A stretch of 64,000 bases of DNA from Pseudochelatococcus sp047501465 (GTDB lineage: Bacteria > Pseudomonadota > Alphaproteobacteria > Rhizobiales > Beijerinckiaceae), in contig NZ_JAZDRL010000002.1 of NCBI RefSeq assembly GCF_047501465.1, positions 992,001 through 1,056,000 on the forward strand, read 5' to 3'. Positions 27,006-35,224 of this stretch are shown here, one piece after another. Below the pieces are notes generated by a model. That model did no database searches, had not been told where the DNA came from, and saw nothing but the letters and a program-made list of their open reading frames with translations. A program made the position numbers and the translations under genes. The first letter of the stretch is position 1. Each line of letters starts with the position of its first letter.

Positions 27006-27926
27006 ATGAGTGCGTACATGGAGCGCATGCGGGGTTTTCTGGCTAGCGACCTCGTTTATAGTTTTAAAAAATCGAAGATGACGGTCGTCGCGGCTGTGCT
27101 TACACTGATCTTCGTTGTTGGAGCATTCGGCGCGCCGTTTCTGGCGCCACATAATCCGTATGATCTGAATTCGCTCAGCCTGATGGATGCGCTTTTGCCG
27201 CCAGCATGGATTGAAGGCGGAAACTGGTCGTATCCGCTTGGCACCGATAATCAGGGCCGTGATATCCTCTCAACCATCATGTACGGCACGCGCCTCTCTC
27301 TGATTGTGGGAATGTGCTCGGTGCTGCTGGCGATGGTCATCGGGATTATGCTTGGGCTGATCAGCGGTTATTTCGGCGGAATGATCGATAACATCATCAT
27401 GCGTATTGCTGATGTACAGCTCACATTTCCGGCTATTCTGGTTGCACTGCTGGTTGATGGTGTGATCAAGGCAGCGGCCAAGGGCACCAGCGATAATCTT
27501 GCGATGGCGGCGGTGGTGTTTGCGATCGGGCTTTCGTTCTGGGTGCAGTATGCGCGCACGGTGCGCGGTTCGACATTGATTGAGCGCGGCAAGGAATATG
27601 TCATGGCGGCGCGCGTGCTGGGGTTGAGCGCACCGTTGATCATGTGGCGGCATTTGCTACGCAATATCATGACGCCGGTGCTTGTGATCGGCACGATCAA
27701 TCTGGCCCTGGCGATCATTGCGGAAGCAACACTTAGCTTCCTTGGCGTTGGCATTCCCAGCACGCAACCTTCGTTAGGCACGCTTATCCGCACGGGCAAT
27801 GATTATCTGTTCTCGGGCGAGTGGTGGATCACGCTGTTTCCGGCGGCGGTTCTGGGTGTGCTTGTTTTGTCAGTAAACCTTCTCGGAGATTGGTTACGCG
27901 ATGCTCTCAATCCTCGGCTCAAATAA
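27006..27926 (+). CDS. ABC transporter permease, DppC type
   Basis: A 306-residue permease with the characteristic N-terminal OppC domain, the LGTDNQGRDILSTIMYG motif and coupling loop EYVMAARVLGLSAPLIMWRHLLRN. It partners the DppB-type protein to form the membrane channel. AGGGGGAAGATC precedes the ATG. The end of the gene overlaps a possible start of the following ATPase. Confidence 0.96.
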   Translation: MSAYMERMRGFLASDLVYSFKKSKMTVVAAVLTLIFVVGAFGAPFLAPHNPYDLNSLSLMDALLPPAWIEGGNWSYPLGTDNQGRDILSTIMYGTRLSLIVGMCSVLLAMVIGIMLGLISGYFGGMIDNIIMRIADVQLTFPAILVALLVDGVIKAAAKGTSDNLAMAAVVFAIGLSFWVQYARTVRGSTLIERGKEYVMAARVLGLSAPLIMWRHLLRNIMTPVLVIGTINLALAIIAEATLSFLGVGIPSTQPSLGTLIRTGNDYLFSGEWWITLFPAAVLGVLVLSVNLLGDWLRDALNPRLK

Positions 27927-28935
27927 AATGAGCGCCGAAGACAGCGCCGTATCGGTCGATCCGCTGTTGGAGGTGCGCAATATCCGCATCGAATTCGCAA
28001 CGCGACATGGCCCGTTGCTTGCCATTGATGATGTCTCGCTTTCGATTGAAGCGGGTGAGATCGTAGGCGTCGTGGGGGAATCCGGTGCAGGTAAATCGTT
28101 GACGGGGTCGGCCATTATCGGTTTGCTTGATCCGCCGGGCTATCTAGCTGCAGGTGAGATTGTGCTCGATGGCAAGCGCATCGATAACCTTCCGTCTAAA
28201 GACATGCGCCGCATCCGCGGGCGACACATTAGTATGATTTTTCAGGATCCGCTAACCAGCCTGGATCCGTTGTATAGCGTGGGTGATCAGCTGATCGAGA
28301 CCATCCGCACCCATCTTCCGCTCTCGAAGCAGCAAGCGCGAGCCAAGGCAATTGCGCTGTTGGATTCTGTTGGTGTGCCGGCGGCTAAAGAGCGGATTGA
28401 TCATTATCCGCATCAGTTCTCGGGCGGTATGCGCCAGCGTGTTGTGATCGCTCTTGCACTATGCACGGAGCCACGCCTGATCATTGCTGATGAGCCGACA
28501 ACCGCGCTTGATGTGTCGGTGCAGGCGCAGATCATCACGCTGTTGAAAAACCTCTGCCACGAGCGCGGCACGGCGGTAATGCTCGTGACCCACGATATGG
28601 GCGTGATCGCTGAGGCGGCTGATCGGGTTGTTGTGATGTACGCCGGGCGCATTGTTGAGGTGGGGCCAGTTGCCGAGGTGGTGCATGATGCACAACATCC
28701 TTATACCAAGGGGTTGATGGGGGCCATTCCCGAAATTGGCGATGATGTAGAACGGTTGGCGCAAATTGATGGCTCCATGCCGCGCCTATCGGAACGGACC
28801 AAGGCTTGCGCTTTCAACCCACGCTGCCCCCACGCAATGGATGTGTGTCGACAGTCGCAACCGCCCCTCGTGAATGTGGGCGAACGGAAGGTCGCGTGCT
28901 TTCTTTTCAGCGATGAAATTGGGGAGGCTCCATGA
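27901..28935 (+). CDS. ABC transporter ATP-binding protein, DppD type
   Basis: A 344-residue ATPase: Walker A GESGAGKSLTG, signature FSGGMRQRV, Walker B LIIADEPTTALDV, H-loop VTHDMGV, and a C-terminal oligopeptide/dipeptide domain with a cysteine cluster (CAFNPRCPHAMDVCRQ) that in relatives can bind an Fe-S cluster. The start is either the ATG at 27901 inside the permease gene or the one at 27928 (MSAEDSAV), two bases past its stop; both are plausible. Confidence 0.94.
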   Translation: MLSILGSNKMSAEDSAVSVDPLLEVRNIRIEFATRHGPLLAIDDVSLSIEAGEIVGVVGESGAGKSLTGSAIIGLLDPPGYLAAGEIVLDGKRIDNLPSKDMRRIRGRHISMIFQDPLTSLDPLYSVGDQLIETIRTHLPLSKQQARAKAIALLDSVGVPAAKERIDHYPHQFSGGMRQRVVIALALCTEPRLIIADEPTTALDVSVQAQIITLLKNLCHERGTAVMLVTHDMGVIAEAADRVVVMYAGRIVEVGPVAEVVHDAQHPYTKGLMGAIPEIGDDVERLAQIDGSMPRLSERTKACAFNPRCPHAMDVCRQSQPPLVNVGERKVACFLFSDEIGEAP

Positions 28936-29960
28936 GCATTCAGGTAGCCGATACAAGCACAGCCGACGCTGGCAAAGTCATGCTGAGCGCTAATAATCTG
29001 CAGCGCTACTTCAATATGTCGCCTGGCTTGATCGGGCGGGTGACTGGCAAGAAGGCCGTCAGCGTGCATGCGGTGGAGAATGTCAGTTTTGATATTCGTC
29101 AGGGCGAGACATTCAGCCTTGTAGGCGAGTCCGGCTGCGGGAAATCAACCGTCGCGCGTTTGATTGTGGGGCTCTATCCGCTCTCCAATGGTAAGCTGAC
29201 GGTGCATGGAAAAGACCTCAGCACCCCGCGTGCGCGCAAAGAGAATGCGCATGAGCAAACCCAGCTGCAGATGATCTTTCAGGACCCATATGCATCGCTT
29301 AATCCACGGATGCGTGTGCATAATATCATTGCTGAGCCAATCCGGTTTCTGCGGCTGGAGAGCGATGAGCGCAAGATCAGACAGCGGGTTGATGAGCTGT
29401 TGCGGCAGGTGGGGTTGGCGCCATCGGATGGTAACCGCTTTCCGCATGAATTCTCAGGTGGGCAGCGTCAGCGTCTTTCGATCGCACGGGCATTGGCGGG
29501 TAAGCCGAGCTTTCTGATCTGCGATGAGCCCACTTCAGCGCTCGATGTATCAGTGCAGGCGCAGATCCTTAATCTAATGAAGGATTTGCAGCAGGAACTT
29601 GGTCTGACTTATCTCTTCATTAGCCACAATCTGGCGGTTGTGTATCACATGTCGGCGCGGGTCGGCGTAATGTATCTGGGGCGTATCGTCGAGCAGGCGG
29701 AGACGAAGCAACTCTTTAATGCACCACGCCATCCCTATACGCGCATGCTACTGGATGCCGTGCCGGATCTCGCGATGACGGGGCGGGAGCGGATACCGAT
29801 TGCTGGCGATGTGCCAAGTCCGCTTAACCCACCATCAGGATGCACATTCCATCCCCGCTGCCCCTTCGCCAACGCCCGATGCAAGGCAGAAGTGCCGGAG
29901 CCGGTTACGGTCAATGGGGCCATGGTTGCGTGCCATGGCGTAGAAGAGGGCCGGATTTGA
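28932..29960 (+). CDS. ABC transporter ATP-binding protein, DppF type
   Basis: A 342-residue ATPase with Walker A GESGCGKST, signature FSGGQRQRLSI, Walker B LICDEPTSALDV and H-loop ISHNLAV, plus the C-terminal Cys motif CTFHPRCPFANARCK. It forms a heterodimer with the DppD-type protein. ATGA overlap with the upstream gene indicates coupled translation. It is the last gene of the operon; no clear terminator is seen after it. Confidence 0.95.
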   Translation: MSIQVADTSTADAGKVMLSANNLQRYFNMSPGLIGRVTGKKAVSVHAVENVSFDIRQGETFSLVGESGCGKSTVARLIVGLYPLSNGKLTVHGKDLSTPRARKENAHEQTQLQMIFQDPYASLNPRMRVHNIIAEPIRFLRLESDERKIRQRVDELLRQVGLAPSDGNRFPHEFSGGQRQRLSIARALAGKPSFLICDEPTSALDVSVQAQILNLMKDLQQELGLTYLFISHNLAVVYHMSARVGVMYLGRIVEQAETKQLFNAPRHPYTRMLLDAVPDLAMTGRERIPIAGDVPSPLNPPSGCTFHPRCPFANARCKAEVPEPVTVNGAMVACHGVEEGRI

Positions 29961-30328
29961 TGGGGCGTAAATTCTGGTAAGCTTTAAGCGACATTCTTAT
30001 TTTCTGAACACCGTTCAATATACTTCTATCTATAAGAATAAAATTTATTGATGTAATTTTTCATAAAGATACTCCATCGGAACATTTTATTGGGTTGCAA
30101 GAGCGAACAACGATGCAATCAGGTAATCGTTTGTTAATAAAGTATTTACTCTTTTTTCGGGGAAAAGGAGTTAAACCTTAATTGCACCTATTTATCACCA
30201 AGGAGACGACAAATATTAACCATAATTCACTTATACCAGTCACATTTGTAAGATAATTGACGTTTTTGCCTTTTCTTACAGACGCGCAGTTTTATCGCAA
30301 TGACTATCTTGTTATTACTCAGCAAGAT
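29961..30328. other. AT-rich gene-free stretch upstream of orphan gene 1
   Basis: About 370 AT-rich bases hold no open frame worth reporting. GTAAGATAATTGAC at about 30249 resembles GTAAAGTAATTGAC at about 31040 before orphan gene 2, a likely shared promoter or binding element. ATCTTG...CAAGAT (30305-30328) is an inverted repeat next to the leader. Confidence 0.4.
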
Positions 30329-30347
30329 AATATTTATTTTGGATGCA
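30329..30347 (+). promoter_or_regulatory. Conserved leader box, copy 1
   Basis: AATATTTATTTTGGATGCA sits five bases upstream of the ATG of orphan gene 1. The same 19-mer with one change (T to C) sits at 31109-31127, three bases before the ATG of orphan gene 2. Conservation of the leader while the proteins diverge suggests a shared translational or transcriptional control element. Confidence 0.5.
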
Positions 30348-30351
30348 GGTA

Positions 30352-30771
30352 ATGTCAGATCCTTATTCTACGCCTCCTCTTCGGCCTATTAACAATACAC
30401 AGCTCCTACAGAGAGTTGAGAATGAATTATCCCGCCAAAGACAGCAGCTTATTATATCGGAGTTAGGAAGAAATAGTAATACAGATCCTGGAAGGGGGGG
30501 GGATGAGAGGCATATTCAGTTTGGTGCACAAGCAAATAATCCTGCATCACCAAACCATGTATTCTCGAATATATTTCGTCAGGCGTTGAACAGTGAGGCG
30601 TCTCCGGAAATGACCACTGCAATGTTTCCACCTCTACTATTGCCTCATTTACAGTTTCAATTACGGCCTCTAGTTCTTGCGTTTGGCCAAGTCTTTATTC
30701 GCGAAGATAGCTTCATAACTCCTGAAGATAATTATGACGATCTTCTGCGCAGTAATAATGGTCCAGAGTGA
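30352..30771 (+). CDS. Orphan Pro/Asn/Gln-rich protein with G9 tract (paralogue A)
   Basis: A 139-residue hypothetical protein that I cannot assign to any family. Its N terminus MSDPYSTPPLRPINNTQLL matches that of the neighbouring paralogue at 31131 (MSNSFTTPPSSPIKNNQEL). The body is rich in Pro, Asn, Gln and Ser with no signal peptide or membrane helix; the C terminus RPLVLAFGQV...DNYDDLL also has a weak match in the paralogue. A run of nine G (30494-30502) lies in the coding sequence. A polar, disordered N terminus and low GC are seen in secreted effectors, but no secretion genes adjoin. Start chosen at ATG after GGATGCAGGTA. Confidence 0.55.
   Translation: MSDPYSTPPLRPINNTQLLQRVENELSRQRQQLIISELGRNSNTDPGRGGDERHIQFGAQANNPASPNHVFSNIFRQALNSEASPEMTTAMFPPLLLPHLQFQLRPLVLAFGQVFIREDSFITPEDNYDDLLRSNNGPE
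30494..30502 (+). repeat. Poly-G tract (G9) inside orphan gene A
   Basis: Nine consecutive G residues within codons for Gly-Arg-Gly-Gly-Asp. Gain of one G puts a TGA directly after the tract; loss of one G gives a stop about 30 codons on. Such tracts mutate by slipped-strand pairing and can switch a gene on and off. Confidence 0.7.
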
Positions 30772-31108
30772 TAAACATATTAGTATAAAACTCAACAAGT
30801 TGTGAAATTATCGTAATATGCAGTAAGAAGCAAAATTTCTGCTTATGTTATATTGCAACGTATGTTTAATTCGATTATTTTTTAGGCATGCGTTGTTATA
30901 TTTAAATCTTGCGCATAATAAAGTTGCATTGGAAGTGTTGTTTGCGATATAAGCTGGCAACGCTTCCAAGGTGTGCTATAACTATTTGGTGGCTATATGT
31001 CGCTAAATATTAATCGTGGTTTATTTGTATGCTGAGGTGTAAAGTAATTGACACTTGTCTATCCCTTCTCCGTGCAATTATGTCATAATAACGATCTTGC
31101 TATCATAC
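30772..31108. other. AT-rich spacer between orphan genes
   Basis: About 340 bases without a credible gene. GCAACGTATGTTTAATTCGA (30855-30874) recurs after orphan gene B (31586-31605) with two changes, showing that the duplicated unit extends past the coding region. Confidence 0.45.
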
Positions 31109-31127
31109 AATATTTATTTCGGATGCA
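31109..31127 (+). promoter_or_regulatory. Conserved leader box, copy 2
   Basis: AATATTTATTTCGGATGCA, the second copy of the leader box described at 30329, three bases before the start codon of orphan gene B. The GGA within it can serve as a ribosome site. Confidence 0.5.
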
Positions 31128-31130
31128 AAA

Positions 31131-31508
31131 ATGTCAAATTCTTTTACTACACCTCCTTCTAGTCCTATAAAGAATAATCAAGAACTATTTCGGGGAGGTA
31201 GGTATAATGATCATCATCAGCTACGGCCTCAATTGTACTTACAACATCCTCCTTCCCAACGAAACCACGGTCCACCATCGACGGTGTTGCGACTAGCGGT
31301 GAATAGTCCTGCAACTCTACCAAGGCCCGTTGAACAGCGGCCATATCGCCCACTGGAGCCACGATGCTTATTTCCAGCGGAGGAAAATATACCCTCTTCG
31401 GCAATTCAAGACGATAGGCCCGATATGGATAACTTACTTGTATTGAGTGCTCTTGTGCCGGATTATAATGCCTCGACAAGCGATGCATCTACACTTATGC
31501 CTGAATAA
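31131..31508 (+). CDS. Orphan Pro-rich protein (paralogue B)
   Basis: A 125-residue hypothetical protein. The first 20 residues follow the pattern MS..xTPPxxPIxNxQxL shared with paralogue A, while the middle (rich in Pro, Arg, His and Gln) has diverged almost completely. The C-terminal DDRPDMDNLL resembles DNYDDLL of paralogue A. No known domain, signal peptide or membrane helix. A shared leader box and shared downstream sequence show that both genes come from one duplication. An antisense open frame at the same place is less likely, since it lacks the shared leader. Confidence 0.55.
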   Translation: MSNSFTTPPSSPIKNNQELFRGGRYNDHHQLRPQLYLQHPPSQRNHGPPSTVLRLAVNSPATLPRPVEQRPYRPLEPRCLFPAEENIPSSAIQDDRPDMDNLLVLSALVPDYNASTSDASTLMPE

Positions 31509-31587
31509 ATTACAGCTGAAAAACGGCATCTCTATCATGAATGCATGACGGTAAGTACAGGATAAATATAACTTATATATAATATGC

Positions 31588-31626
31588 AACGTACGTTTAA
31601 CTCGATCTCCGATTTAAACGTACGTT
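31588..31626. terminator. Perfect 13 bp stem-loop between orphan gene B and the NlpC/P60 gene
   Basis: AACGTACGTTTAA (31588-31600) is perfectly inverted at 31614-31626, with a 13-base loop. It separates the convergent orphan gene B and NlpC/P60 gene and could stop transcription from both sides, though only short T runs flank it. Confidence 0.5.
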
Positions 31627-31641
31627 TGTATATTTCAGGCC

Positions 31642-32430
31642 TCAGCGTGGTAAACGTCGGATGGCGGTAATGCCGTTGCCGGTAAGTGTCATGATGCGCT
31701 CCACCGCTTCTATCAAAGGCTCGCTAACAACGAGCATATGGGTGCCATTCGCGTGAAGCAGGGTGTTGGCATCTCGCAGAATGCCTACGTGTCCTGGCCA
31801 AAAAATCAGATCACCACGTTGCAAGTCTGTCAGGCTAAGGGCCTGTTCGTCAGGGAGTTTATCGCCCAGCCTTTCGCACTGAGGTCCGCTGTCACGGGGG
31901 GCTCTCGTGCCAGTTGTGGCAAGCGATAATTGTGTTAATCCCGAACAATCTATGCCCAGTGCTGACTTTCCGCCCCATAAATAAGGCACCCCGATGAAGC
32001 GTTCGGCAACACTCACGAAATCAGATTCCCACAGCGCGCTTAATGGCACGAGATGTGCAGCATAAACGAAGCCTTCGCCAAAATCGCCACTAATGCGTGC
32101 GAAATCACCTTGTGCGGCGATCACCCGTACTTGCCCGGTTAGCGGCAGCGCTGCAAGGGGAGGGAGTTTGATGGAAGGGCCGGGATAAACAAAACTGCGC
32201 AGAACATTAACGCGATGCGTTGGTGTGGTTGGTTCTCCCAATGCGGAAGTTGGCATATAGCCTTCGTAGTCATCCTGCAGAAGCATGACATGCGACCAGC
32301 CTTCCCGCTCATCCTTCACATGGACATGCTCGCCCATCAACGCTTCGGTGTCGAGCGCGCCATTGGATACGGGGATGCGCCGCAAAGGAGCAATTGGCGC
32401 AATGATCTGGCGAAGGTGTGGCGCGTTCAT
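31642..32430 (-). CDS. NlpC/P60-family peptidoglycan endopeptidase with SH3 domains
   Basis: A 262-residue protein with bacterial SH3-like domains (about residues 15-130) followed by an NlpC/P60 cysteine peptidase domain. The catalytic Cys is in YLWGGKSALGIDCSGL (about 162) and the His in WPGHVGILRD. Relatives cut the D-Glu/DAP bond of cell-wall peptides such as L-Ala-D-Glu-DAP recycled murein peptides. The start is the ATG that overlaps the leucyl aminopeptidase stop (ATGA), a more likely start than one ten codons upstream. The two genes form a coupled operon for cell-wall peptide turnover. Confidence 0.9.
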   Translation of the reverse strand: MNAPHLRQIIAPIAPLRRIPVSNGALDTEALMGEHVHVKDEREGWSHVMLLQDDYEGYMPTSALGEPTTPTHRVNVLRSFVYPGPSIKLPPLAALPLTGQVRVIAAQGDFARISGDFGEGFVYAAHLVPLSALWESDFVSVAERFIGVPYLWGGKSALGIDCSGLTQLSLATTGTRAPRDSGPQCERLGDKLPDEQALSLTDLQRGDLIFWPGHVGILRDANTLLHANGTHMLVVSEPLIEAVERIMTLTGNGITAIRRLPR

Positions 32431-33833
32431 GCGGTCATACCGTATCGCTGTTTGAGCCATTCATAAACAAGGCGCGCGCCTTGCACCTCGCCCCCTTCTG
32501 GCCGGCCTGGTCTTGCCGTAGGCGTCCAGCCGTAGATGTCGAAATGTACATGTGGTACACCTTGCGTAAAACGACGCAAGAACAACGCTGCCGTGATTGA
32601 GCCTGAGAAGCCACCGCCCGAAATATGATTCACGTCTGCAATCTTGGAGGCTAGCAGTTTGTCATAAGGCGGCCATAGTGGAAGCCGCCAAACGGGGTCG
32701 TTGACCTGCTCACCTATACGACCAATATCTGCCGCTATTGCATCATCATCGGTGTAGAAGGGGGGCAGCTCAGGTCCAAGTGCGACGCGGGCAGCGCCTG
32801 TCAGCGTTGCGAAGTCGATAATGAGTTCGGGTTTATCTTCACATGCAAGTGCGAGTGCATCTGCCAGCACCAGCCGGCCTTCGGCATCGGTGTCACCGAT
32901 CTCGACCGTCAATCCTTTACGGCTGGGGATGACATCGCCAGGGCGGAATGAGTCGCCGGATATGGCATTTTCCACCGCTGGAATAAGCACACGAAGGCGC
33001 ACCTTCACCTTGGCATCAAGCAGCATCTGCGCCGTAGCCAATGCCGCTGCGGCTCCGCCCATATCCTTTTTCATCAGAAGCATTGCACTGGATGGCTTGA
33101 TATCAAGGCCACCAGTATCGAATGTTACGCCCTTGCCAACCAGTGTGACCTTCGGCCAGCTTTCATCGCCTGCAGTGATGTCGATAAGGCGCGGCGCTTT
33201 TACCGACGCACGCCCAACGGCATGCACAAGAGGAAAGTTCGCAGCCAGAAGATCATCCCCTACAGTGACAGCAAACCGCGCGCTAAAGCGCGTTGCGAGA
33301 GCATGCGCCGCATGGGCAAGCTCTACTGGTCCCAGGTCGTTGGCAGGCGTATTGATAAGATTGCGTCCGAGCGCCACAGCCTCCGCCAGTCGGCTTGCCT
33401 CGGCTCCATCCACCCCTTCCGGCAACACAAGACGTACTTTACGCACATCGTTCTTACGATATTTCTGAAAACGGTAGGAGCCAATCAGCCATGCCAGCGT
33501 GGCAGCTGCACGGGCTTCTTGCGGCACGCCTTCCAGCCGATAGTCCCCTTCTGGCAAAAGCTCTGGCAGTTTGCCATACAGAAATGGATCAGGGCGAGGA
33601 ACGCTTGCACTTTCAACGCCAAATAGCACTGATGCGATGGCTCCATGCGCGTTTGGCAACAGTATTACTTTGCCGGATTCAGGCCCGCTGGTGGTAGCAT
33701 CATGCCCTTGGGCTGTAGCAAAGCTACGCGCGAGAGGATCCAGTGCCTGGGCCGTTTCTGGCCAATTTTCAGGTGAAACAGCATACACATGAATGGCGGG
33801 GGACTTCGGGTCAGTAATAAGCAGCGGATGCAT
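32427..33833 (-). CDS. Leucyl aminopeptidase family protein (M17)
   Basis: A 468-residue M17 di-zinc/manganese aminopeptidase. The C-terminal catalytic domain shows LVGKGVTFDTGGLDIKPS, MKKDMGGAAAALA and the signature DTDAEGRLVLADAL (family consensus NTDAEGRL, so the first Asn is Asp here). The N-terminal domain is PepA-like. It releases N-terminal amino acids from peptides in the cytoplasm. Its stop overlaps the NlpC/P60 start. Confidence 0.94.
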   Translation of the reverse strand: MHPLLITDPKSPAIHVYAVSPENWPETAQALDPLARSFATAQGHDATTSGPESGKVILLPNAHGAIASVLFGVESASVPRPDPFLYGKLPELLPEGDYRLEGVPQEARAAATLAWLIGSYRFQKYRKNDVRKVRLVLPEGVDGAEASRLAEAVALGRNLINTPANDLGPVELAHAAHALATRFSARFAVTVGDDLLAANFPLVHAVGRASVKAPRLIDITAGDESWPKVTLVGKGVTFDTGGLDIKPSSAMLLMKKDMGGAAAALATAQMLLDAKVKVRLRVLIPAVENAISGDSFRPGDVIPSRKGLTVEIGDTDAEGRLVLADALALACEDKPELIIDFATLTGAARVALGPELPPFYTDDDAIAADIGRIGEQVNDPVWRLPLWPPYDKLLASKIADVNHISGGGFSGSITAALFLRRFTQGVPHVHFDIYGWTPTARPGRPEGGEVQGARLVYEWLKQRYGMTA

Positions 33834-34122
33834 GACAACCTTCAGCGGCTATTGCATCAAACCGGAAAGTGCGAACACTTTTCAAATTTGACACTTAAAC
33901 AACAAGCTAGAGCAAAGTTATAGTCGGACTATTACATCTCAATTTAAAGCTGTAACGCGTCCAGTTTACAACATTTTGTGGCATGCGTAGCTTTTCTGGC
34001 GTGATTTGCACCGAATTTGAGTTTCTGCAAACCATTTTTACGCTTGCTGTTATAACAGCACCTATTAGTCTCTAAGAGGCAATTAATGTGCCTGTTCAGT
34101 TACGGTTCAAAAGGGGGTACCT

Positions 34123-34584
34123 ATGACCGAAGCTTCATTTTCTCTTCCGCCAGCAACTGAGTTCGCGCATAAGGCTGCAGAAAAACGTGCTGCCGAGGAG
34201 GAGCGGCGGCGTCAAATGCATGAAATTGGTGATACGCACCGCGCCGAGCTTATTGAAACACTGCTTGGCCCGCAGGAAATCAATGTTGATGAGGTATTGC
34301 GGCGCGCGGCTACGCTTATCCGTTCGGCGAGTGATCAGGGGCTTAATGAGGTGCTGGCGTTCCGGTATCCATGCGAAATACTGGCAGATCATGGTCGTGC
34401 AATTGTTGGGAACGATCCCGACTGGCCAAGTTCATTACGGGGGCGTCCGCTGGTGCTATTCAATATCTGGCGTGAGCACCTTAGGCCGCTAGGCTATGGT
34501 CTGCGGGCAGAGATTCTTGACTACCGCAATGATGTGCCTGGTGATGCTGGCTCATTCCTTTTCTGGGGGAATAGTGGCGACTGA
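34123..34584 (+). CDS. Conserved hypothetical protein
   Basis: A 153-residue soluble protein. The first third is a charged helix (HKAAEKRAAEEERRRQMHEIG) that may form a coiled coil; the rest (residues about 50-153) is a compact domain containing EVLAFRYPCEILADHGRAI and LRPLGYGLRAEILDYRNDVPGD, with no family I can name. GGGGG precedes the ATG by a few bases. It stands alone; the 290 bases before it contain the palindrome TGCTGTTATAACAGCA at about 34045 and no gene. Confidence 0.7.
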   Translation: MTEASFSLPPATEFAHKAAEKRAAEEERRRQMHEIGDTHRAELIETLLGPQEINVDEVLRRAATLIRSASDQGLNEVLAFRYPCEILADHGRAIVGNDPDWPSSLRGRPLVLFNIWREHLRPLGYGLRAEILDYRNDVPGDAGSFLFWGNSGD

Positions 34585-34783
34585 TTTCGCGGCACACAGC
34601 GCACATTGAAGAATAGGGCGCCAAACTTACCAAAGCGTATTCACTTTTGGTTTGGTGTAAAAGCGGTGTGTGCTGATTGTTTTTGTGAAAATGATATTGC
34701 ACATCACCCTTGGTAATTGCCTCAGTCAGCGATTCTGCGATGCTATATAGAGCGATCATGACGAGGCTATCGGGAGATGCAAA

Positions 34784-35095
34784 ATGTTACCTTTTAGAGC
34801 TGTCCAGATGGTGGGGGCGGGGGTGTTTGTTGTATGCGCATTGATGCTCGGAGGTTGCCTATCGAGTGCTGAAATCGCACGTATGAATGCCGAAAATGAC
34901 CGCAATCGCTGTGAGGGGTATGGCTTTAAGGCAGGTTCGGAAGCGTTTGCCAAATGTCGGTTTGATCTTGATCAGCGTCGTGACGAAGAGCAAAATGCCA
35001 TGATGGCCGCCCCTATAGGCCCGCCGGTTGTCTATATGCCGCCGCCTGGCCCTTGCTGGAATACGCCGTGGGGTATGCGCTGTGATGCTTGGTAA
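34784..35095 (+). CDS. Small outer-membrane-type lipoprotein
   Basis: A 103-residue precursor. A signal peptide (VVCALMLGGC) ends in a lipobox with the acceptor Cys at about residue 25. The mature part has a charged stretch (ARMNAENDRNRCEGYGFKAG) with four further Cys and a Pro-rich tail (PPVVYMPPPGPCWNTPWG). No function is known. It is convergent with cobT. Confidence 0.8.
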   Translation: MLPFRAVQMVGAGVFVVCALMLGGCLSSAEIARMNAENDRNRCEGYGFKAGSEAFAKCRFDLDQRRDEEQNAMMAAPIGPPVVYMPPPGPCWNTPWGMRCDAW

Positions 35096-35130
35096 GAATT
35101 GGGTTTAGTCAACATGATTGGCCGCCAAGT

Positions 35131-35215
35131 TTAGAGCGTCGCGATCAGTTAGAAGTGACGCTTTATCTCTCGGCCGGCCCATCAAGTTCATCCAAAAGTG
35201 GTGCCCGCTTTTGGG
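35131..35215. repeat. Pair of intergenic palindromes
   Basis: AGCGTC...GACGCT (35135-35162) and CCAAAAG...CTTTTGG (35192-35214) form two adjacent hairpins between convergent genes. The layout resembles the two-palindrome intergenic mosaic elements of Rhizobiales and may work as a bidirectional terminator. Confidence 0.5.
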
Positions 35216-35224
35216 TTTGATGTA

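Noticed and set aside
31165..31488. A 107-codon open frame antisense to orphan gene B
   Set aside because: It lacks the leader box and downstream sequence shared by the paralogous plus-strand genes, and has no counterpart opposite gene A.
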